Source of the DNA: Podaxis mareebaensis
Lineage: Eukaryota > Basidiomycota > Agaricomycetes > Agaricales > Agaricaceae
Length of the DNA: 64,000 bases
Direction of reading: 5' to 3'
Assembly: GCA_018524725.1 (NCBI GenBank)
Contig: JAEUWP010000063.1
Span: 1 to 64,000 of the forward strand
Shown here: positions 56,588 through 64,000 of the stretch, in pieces
Numbering within the stretch: position 1 is the first letter of the stretch
How the letters are laid out: every line of letters begins with the position of its first letter
Notes under the pieces: model-generated
Database searches by the model: none
What the model was told of the DNA's origin: nothing
What the model saw: only the letters and a program-made list of their open reading frames with translations
Position numbers and translations under genes: made by a program

Positions 56588-59500
56588 ATGCAAGGAGTCG
56601 CCGATACAAAGGAGTTCCTGCGGGAATTGCTTCCACTTCCTGGAGACTGCCAGCACCTTTCTTCACTGTTCAACGCGCTACAACAGAGCGGTCATTACCA
56701 GAACTCGAAATGGCTTGACCTCCCGGGCGAAGGCGATTCGGTCTCGGAAGGCGGAATGTATGATCCTCTTGTGAAGCTTCTCGAGGTAATTAATCAACAG
56801 GCCCGAGAGATCTATGGCGGGGCTCACGAGGGCCGGTTAAACGGGAAATGGGTTCATTTGCACACTCCAACTTCGAAGTCGAACTATCCCCATTCCAAGA
56901 TGCGCAAGCCTGGAGTTGTTTTTATGCCCCAAACCAACGCCACGACAATGGTTTCCTCGCCAACAGATAAAGGCAATCAACCCCAAGACGGCGAGCATAT
57001 ACTAGGACTGGCAGGCTCTCAGAGCACCTCTACCCCCCACTCGTGCCTTGCCGATGAACACGCGAAACCGGAGAATGACGGTGCGGAACACAATACAATG
57101 AACCGTTCCATGAAGGAAGAGCAGGTGAGTTTGTTTTCTGCTAGTGACCCTACCATGTTAACTGATGTATCGCTAAGTTGAGGGAAAAGGTTTGTACAGC
57201 TCCAGTCTAACTAGGCCGGCTATTCTGATACTCATGCTGTTTTTGTGCAGAGTCCAACAATATGGTGGCTTCATGTCTTCACAGTACTCGAAGTCGCATC
57301 GAAGAAGAGAGCCCCATCTCCGGCACGTCTGGCTTCCTACGTTAGCCAAATATTCATGGAACAGCTCGACCGCATGTTCGTTTTCGCCCTCACTCTCGAA
57401 CTTGATCAGCTGTGCGCCCACCTCTTCGACCGTAGCGGGATTGTCAACACATGCCCCATTGACATTCATAAAGTTAGTGTTTTTCTCCCCGAGCTCTGGG
57501 TGCATTCTAATCGACGGTGACAGAGCCCTATGGACTTTTTACACGTCATAGCAAGTTTCACTTGGTTGACACCACAAAAGCTTGGATGGGACCCTACCTT
57601 CCGTGTGTGGGATGGTGAAAAACCTGTTCCTTCCTACAGACTCGCACTGGAGTTGCTTGGTGATTATTCTAGCGCCTGTCATCTTCCATGGGTCATCGGT
57701 GGTTTCCCTCCGAGGGAGGCCAGCGCCCACGCGAGTGCATCAAATGGCCCCAGCGATGCCGATGGTGTTGACTCTTCTAGTAACCATCAGTCCTCTGTCG
57801 CGCAATATGTGATTATCCGAAACCTCAATCTTCGGAGAGTGAGCAGACTCTGGGGCAGTGCAGCCATGGCCTTTGAAGTAATCCTATTGGATGACTGGGT
57901 AAAGAAGAACACCAAGGTATTTCGATCATTAAGAGCTGAGGGAGAAAGATAACTGATAAGGTGTAGGCGCAGATATATGTGCTGAAGCAGTCATGGCAGA
58001 GATTGCCAGCTCTTGAATCGGATGTCGAGGTGGCACTGAGCAACTCATCGCAAAGGACACAAGAGTCTGGTGAATGGTCAGAACACTTAGATTCCTTGCG
58101 CAAGGACCTTGAGACTTGGCCATACGAGGCGTGCGTCCTTCGACGTGCTGGCCTGGATTCATCACGCCTGCGGGAGGCGGGCTATGTCATGTCGGAGGGT
58201 GGGAAGGTCGAGACTTTGGGGTTCATTCGCAAAGGCCTTACTCTGAACCCAGTCCAATCAAAATCGAAGAACTGGTCTGATTCAGGATCTATCATCTCCC
58301 TCACTTCGAGCTCCTCTACGGATAGTCAGGCCGAAGAGGAGGATATCAGCGGAGGTTCTGATGTGGCCGAGAAACCGCTCCAGTTGGTTTCCCGTACTCT
58401 CACCCGAATGGTCCTGAAGCTGCCTGGACCGACAACCAAGTTCTTCAGTAACAAGTTGGAGCTTCTAAACAGTCTTCTTGGTGCCCTCAATGGTAAGTTG
58501 GTTTCGCAATGCCGGCACCGTTACTGACTTTGGCAGACCACGAGGAACTTTACAGGAATGGTATAATACACCGGGACGTCAGTATTAACAACATTATTTT
58601 GTCGGCTTCGGGTTCATCAGGCCATCTCATCGATTTCGACCACAGTAAAATCACAGTGCGAAAGCTCCCCTTCCCACACCAAGAAGAGGTAACGCGACTG
58701 CAACGTGAAGAGTGGGATGATGGCATCATCAATTTGACGGTGTTTCATCACGATGTCGTTGAATTGGGCGCGCGCTTATGCACTGACCGCTATCCGCTAT
58801 ACCTGGTCGCAGTTTGGGGAATCAGTGGACGACGGCGTACGGATGCTGGAAAAATCACGCTCAAAGACCTTGGTTGGAATAATGTAAGTAGTCTTTCTTC
58901 CCAGCGTCCTAGTTACTCACCCTTCCTCTCCAGTTCTATCCTATCCCTTTCTTCAATCAGCGGCAAGCGGGGGTTGGTCGCATCACTGTCCGTTCCTCAT
59001 TATAAACATCCATTCCGTCAATCTCATTGCATGGTTTAGGGAACCCTTGCTTTTATGAGCCATAAAATTGGCGCCGATGACGAGTTGGCCCACACTGCCA
59101 TGCACGACGTGGAATCCCTTTGGTGGGTCCTTGTCTACATCGCGATCACTTCGGGAAAACCTGGAGTTGAATCTGAGAAAACGGACAAACAACGAGAGGC
59201 CATACATGCCTATTTCGACGATCCCACGCTGTCCGGGCGGTATAGGAGACACATCTTCAGCCCTTTTGGGAAACCCGAAGCTCTCTTGACTAACATTGAT
59301 GATTACTTCAATGACCTCAAACCCTTGATCAGGCAATGGTTCGAGATTCTTCAACTTGCTTGGGCTTGGAGGGAGGGTGTTGAGTTCCACTACCCGCACC
59401 GTGTCGTACGCAAGCTTCTTGAAGAGACTATTGCCAGCTTCCGCAATGAGACCACGACTGAGGAAGCTTCTTGGAAGGTCAAGTCTACGCAGGAGATCGA

Positions 59501-60555
59501 GGAGGCCATTTCCCAACAGAGGACGGTTCACATGTTGGCTTCAACACGGACGCCGGCCGTTCTTGCCCAGCCTGCTCCTATTCCGTCCGCTCCTGCTCCC
59601 GCTCTGCCCGCTCCCATCCAGCCCCTCTCGAAACCCTCGAAGTCCAGGCTTCACTCCCCCCCTACCTCGCCACCCGCAAGGAAGAAATCTAAACGAAACT
59701 AGACACCCCTTTTTCCTTTTCCTTCTATTGGTGACATATACTGTATACCCCGACCCGTAATACTACTAATGATAGATAGATATGTTGACAGTTACCCAAG
59801 AGAGCTGAATGAAATTACAACGACACGTATCCTAGAGCATGGTGCTCCAAGCCCACGTACTGGTGCCATTCCCAAATATGTGAGTTGAGGGAAGACAGTG
59901 TTGGAGTGTAAGCGCGTACCGAGTCAGGCACGAGTCCAGGAACAAGGCGACTGGCTTGGTGACGACATGGACACGTATATGATGTATTTTAGTCCAACGC
60001 GCAATGACGTTTACATAGTTGTTTCTCTCGTTTCTCCCTATGTCAACCTCCTACAGACAGCATATGTACGTAGCACAGATGTACGCTATTAGTTCTCGTA
60101 CCGCATACGAGTGACTGAGTCTCTATTCTTAATAGACAGAAGCTCAAAGCTGTGGAAGCCTTGCCAGGACTACATTGGTCACTGGCAAATCTCTCACATC
60201 TACACACATCATTGCATTGTGCGCCTCCCGAATGCAACCCAATCTGCTGCATAATTGTAGCATGGCTCCTGTCCCGTAGAATAGATCCAGCATATCCTCC
60301 TCAGTGGGATGAGGTGCCAGTGCGTGAAGGGGAACCCGGACCCGATTCTCTGATAGAGGGAATATGTCCTTCTCTTGGTTCCCACGACCTTCTACTTGCT
60401 TCGCTGTTATGACACGAGTGACGGATTCAACATGCAATCGTGCTATGCCTTAGTGATGGACAAACACGCCGTTATCTGGTCGCTTCCTATTCTGTTCAGA
60501 AGCCATTGTCTCGAAAATTGTCACTACCGGTCTGATACCCAGATACCATACCCTA
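55741..60555 (+). repeat. Tandem segmental duplication, unit 1
   Basis: Unit 1 carries FunK1 copy 2. The offset between equivalent points of units 1 and 2 is about 4.78-4.82 kb (start codons 56588 and 61368). Similarity covers the 5' flank, all exons and all introns, with high identity by eye except for one patch in the fifth exon. Confidence 0.85.
56588..59702 (+). CDS. FunK1-type fungal protein kinase, copy 2 (intact)
   Basis: Six exons (56588-57124, 57251-57472, 57524-57916, 57967-58492, 58537-58883, 59040-59702) join in phase to about 895 residues. The start is the ATG of MQGVADTKEF. Catalytic loop HRDVSINN (about 571-578) and the DFD of HLIDFDHSK are intact, and 'GTLAFMSHKIG' opens the last exon. 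The tail is Pro/Ala/Ser-rich and ends RKKSKRN. It is closely similar to copy 3 over most of its length and more distantly to copy 1. However, about 210 nt of exon 5 (58655-58865) are unlike both other copies, which resemble each other there; the reading frame stays open. It has no counterpart of the small exon 2 of copy 1. Function is inferred from the family only. Confidence 0.9.
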
Positions 60556-61367
60556 CTACCAGGTGTTACTCCCAGCTGCATATATTTAAGGGTACAAAGA
60601 ACAACTGTTCTGTAGCAGTGACCGCAAGGTAAGCAGTACATAAGTCTAATCTGTGGTGTAGCTAAGCACATTTACGAGCATACCAACAGATCCTGAATCA
60701 TACCAATCAAGGCTGGTAAGGATTGTGGGAAGATGAGACGGTGGGGATTCCGTGTTTGTTTTCTGTGTAATTTGATGTCATAGCTCAGCACTCAAAGTGA
60801 ATGTGCATTCATGAAGCGATGCTCACGCCCTCGCTGATGACTGCAGTGATTAGCTGCAGAACCAGTATGGGCGACCATGACCAAAGAAGCGGATAAGGTC
60901 AACCTTTCCCCCGCAAGACCATCGGTGCCGGACTGTAAAGGTTTTCTTGTAGCACTCGAGGACTCCGATCTCAGTAGCCACAAACGGGTTGACAATGGAT
61001 CGACACAAGTTGAACGGGTGAGCGATTCGTTGTTCGGAGCGCGTGCAGGGTCAAGTCGAAACATTGAACACTATATGGAGATGCCATGAGCTCTCTTACC
61101 GATGAACCCTGCCTCATCATACGACTCTCAGTACACTTTTTTCGCCACTTTCCCCCTAAGCACGAGCAGCACGTCGCCTAATTCACCTCACAGGCGAGGG
61201 CAAACACAACACGCAAGTCTGCGAGGATAGATTGCTCTTAATTTCACGGTGAGTCGGGACGTCCACTTCAAGGCTCTGTGTGGCGCTTTCTCACATAGGG
61301 GAAAGAACTAGTTCCAACATCGGGCAACGCTCTGTGTCCGTTAGCTGTATTACGAGGCCTTCCAATA
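59703..61367. other. Spacer between FunK1 copies 2 and 3
   Basis: No protein gene is supported. Positions 60144-60437 (minus sense) match the block upstream of FunK1 copy 1 at 5270-5500. From about 60556 the sequence repeats the copy 2 5' flank. The region ends with the putative promoter and leader of copy 3. Confidence 0.6.
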
Positions 61368-64000
61368 ATGCAAGGAGTCGCCGATACAAAGGAGTTCCTG
61401 CGGGAGTTACTACCACTTCCTGGAGACCGCCAGCACCTTTCTTCACTGTTCAGCGTGCTACGACAGAGCGGCCATTACCAGAACTCGAAATGGGTTGGTC
61501 TTCTGGGCGAAGGGGATTCGGTCTCGGAAGGCGGAATGTATGATCCTCTTGTGAAGCTTCTCGAGGAGATCAATCAAAAGGCCCGAGAAATCCATGGCGG
61601 GGCTCACGAGGGCCGGTTGAATGGGAAATGGGTTCATTTACACACTCCAGCTTCGAAGTCGAATTATCCTAATCCCAAGATGCACAAGCCTGGTATTGTT
61701 TTATGGCACCAACCAACGTCACGACAATAGTTTCCTTGCCAGCAGATAAAGGCAATCAACCCCAAGACGGTGAGCAGATAGGACTGGTACACTCTCAGGG
61801 CACCTCTACTCTCCATCCATGCCTTGTTGATGAACACGCGGAACCGAAGAATGACAATGTGGAACACAATACAATGAGCTCTCCCATGGAGGAGGAGCAG
61901 GTGAGCTCGTCTTCTGCTAGTAACCCTACCATGTTAACTGATGTATCGCTAAGTTGAGGGAAAAGGTTTGTACAGCTCCAGTTTAACTAGGCCGGCTATT
62001 GTGATACTCATGCTGTTTTTATGCAGAGTCCAACAATATGGTGGCTTCATGTCTTCACAGTACTCGAAGTCGCGTCGAAGAAGAGAGCCTCATCTCCGGC
62101 ACGTCTGACTTCCTACGTCAGCCAAATCTTCATGGAACAACTCGACCGCATGTTCATTTTCGCCCTCACTCTCGAACTTGATCAGCTGTGCGCCCATCTC
62201 TTCGACCGTAGCGGGATTGTCAGCACACACCCCATTGACATTCATAAAGTTAGTGTTTTTCTCCCCGAGCTCTGGGTGCATTCTAATTGACGGTGACAGA
62301 GCCCTATGGACTTTTTACACGTCATAGCAAGTTTCACTTGGTTGACGCCACAAAAGCTTGGATGGGACCCTACCTTCCGTGTGTGGAATGGTGAAAAACC
62401 TGTTCCTTCCTACAGACTCGCGCTGGAGTTGCTTGGTGACTATTCTAGTGCCTATCATCTTCCGTGGGTCATCAATGGTTTCCCTCTGAGTGGGGCCAGT
62501 GCCCACGCGAGCGCACCAAATGGCCCCAACGATGCTGGTGGTGTTGACTCTTCTAGTAACCGTCAGTCCTCTGTCGCGCAATATGTGATTATCCGAAACC
62601 TCAATCTTCGGAGAGTGAGCAGACTCTGGGGCAGTGCAACCATGGTCTTTGAAGTAATCCTATTGGATGACTGGGTAAAGAAGAACACCAAGGTATTTCA
62701 ATCATTAAGGGCTGAGAGAGAAAGATAACTGATAAAGTGTAGGCGCAGATACATGTGCTGAAGCAGTCGTGGCAGAGATTGCCAGCTCCTGAATCGGTTG
62801 TCGAGGTGGCACTGAGCAACTCATCGCAAAGGACACAAGAGTCTGGTGAATGGTCAGAACACTTAGATTCCTTGCGCAATGACCTTGAGACTTGGCCATA
62901 CGAGGCGTGCGTCCTTCGACGTGCTGGCCTGGATTCATCACGCCTGCGGGAGGCGGGCTATGTCATGTCGGAGGGTGGGAAGGTCGAGACTTTGGGGTTC
63001 ATTCGCAAAGGCCTTACTCTGAACCCAGTCCAATCAAAATCGAAGAACTGGTCTGATTCAGGATCTATCATCTCCTTCACTTGGAGCACCTCTGTGGATA
63101 GCCAGGCCGAAGAGGAATATATCAGCGGAGGTTCCGGTGTGGCCGAGAAACCTCTCTAGTTGGTTTCCCGTACTCTCACCCGAATGGTCCTGAAGCTACC
63201 TGGACCGACGATCAAGTTCTTCAGTAACAAGTTGGAGCTTCTAAACGGTCTTCTTGGTGCCCTCGATGGTAAGCTTGTTGGTTTTGCAATTCTGACACCG
63301 TTACCGATTTTGGCAGACCACGAGGAACTTTACAGGAATGGTATAATATACCGGGGCGTCAGCATCAACAACGTTGTTTTTTCGGCTTCGGATTCATCAG
63401 GTCATCTCATTGATTTCGACCATAGCAAGATTGTGGTACAAGTGGTTCCCTTCCTATTACCAGAGGGAACAACAGGAGTACGTCAGGCTGACAAGGACAA
63501 GTTCCATGAGGATGTCGTCAGGTGCACTTTGACGGCATACGAGGGGCAACGTCTTTCAGCGTATTTGACGACGGCCGCAGCAAGTAGGGGGATCTTAGAT
63601 GCGGAGAAATCACACTCGAAGATCTGGGCTGGTCCGATGCTAACGGAGAACCGAACGTAAGTAGAGTTCCTTCCTGGCGTCCTAGCTACTTACCCTTCCT
63701 TTCTAGTTCTATCCTATCCCTCCCATCGATGAACAGAAAGCAGGGATCGGTCGCATCACAGTCCGTTCTTCATTGTCAACCTCTATTCTGTCAATCTCAC
63801 TGCATATTTAGGGAACCCTCGCCTTCGTGAGCCATAAACTTGAAGAGTATGTCCGGCTGGCCCACAATGCCATTCACGACGTGGAGTCCCGTTGGTGGGT
63901 CCTTGTCTACATCATGATCACTTTGGGCAGACCTGGGGTCGATTCTGAGAAAACGGACAAACAACGAGAGGCCATACATGCCTATTTCGACGATCGCACG
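60556..64000 (+). repeat. Tandem segmental duplication, unit 2 (runs off the window)
   Basis: This is the second unit, carrying FunK1 copy 3. It is truncated by the window end, so its right border is unknown. Confidence 0.85.
61368..64000 (+). pseudogene. FunK1-type kinase, copy 3 (multiply disabled, truncated by window)
   Basis: The exon pattern equals copy 2: 61368-61900, 62027-62248, 62300-62692, 62743-63268, 63317-63656, 63812-end. All splice borders are retained, but four lesions are visible. First, a T is missing from a T-run near 61697, shifting the frame after about 110 codons. Second, CAG in copy 2 is TAG at about 63157-63159. Third, the catalytic HRD is YRG (about 63349-63357), removing the catalytic Asp. 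Fourth, an A is missing in the GAGAAAATC stretch near 63607, shifting the frame again before the exon end. The last visible exon continues with 'GTLAFVSHKLEEYVRLAHNA'. I conclude it is a recent pseudogene, and it would be non-catalytic even if the frames were ignored. Confidence 0.88.

Overview
The window looks like nuclear DNA of a mushroom-forming basidiomycete (Agaricomycetes). The genes are split by many introns of about 45-65 nt with GT-AG borders and CTNAC-type branch points. The gene content fits: FunK1-type fungal kinases, a CBM1-GH10 xylanase, a class I sesquiterpene synthase, HET-C, a Fus3/Kss1-type MAP kinase, SEC62 and MAK5. Nothing bacterial or organellar was seen. No rRNA, tRNA or CRISPR array was recognised.

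Layout. At 1.5-4.7 kb lies an apparently intact FunK1 kinase gene (- strand), downstream of which is a broken SEC24 fragment. At 5-10 kb are a 54-bp tandem repeat, one weak hypothetical gene and a conserved gene of unknown function. From 10 to 15.6 kb, het-C (-) and a G3BP/BRE5-like NTF2-RRM gene (+) diverge from a shared promoter. At 16.6-17 kb is a decayed FunK1 5' relic. Then follow the MAP kinase (-, 18.6-20.2 kb), a CBM1-GH10 xylanase in about 19 exons (-, 22.5-24.7 kb), SEC62 (+), an MGR3-like TPR protein (-) and a four-exon gene for a 59-residue secreted Cys-containing peptide (-, 30.3-30.7 kb). The region 30.7-35.4 kb is gene-poor. At 35.4-37.6 kb two mitochondrial genes diverge (a twin-CX9C protein and an MBA1/MRPL45-like protein). 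The region 37.6-41.1 kb is gene-poor. Next come a sesquiterpene synthase with a membrane-spanning tail (-), an MFS transporter with a very large central loop (+), an F-box/LRR-like protein (-), the DEAD-box helicase MAK5 (+) and a GT32-type glycosyltransferase (-). From 55.7 kb to the end the sequence is a tandem duplication carrying FunK1 copy 2 (intact) and copy 3 (a pseudogene running off the window).

Most genes are unrelated housekeeping or secretory functions. The dynamic element is the FunK1 family: one inverted intact copy, one mosaic intact copy, one multiply broken copy and one old relic, sharing non-coding flanks as well as exons. Exon models were built by hand from splice signals and family conservation. 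They are strongest for het-C, the MAP kinase, the xylanase, the FunK1 copies, SEC62, the terpene synthase and the secreted peptide.
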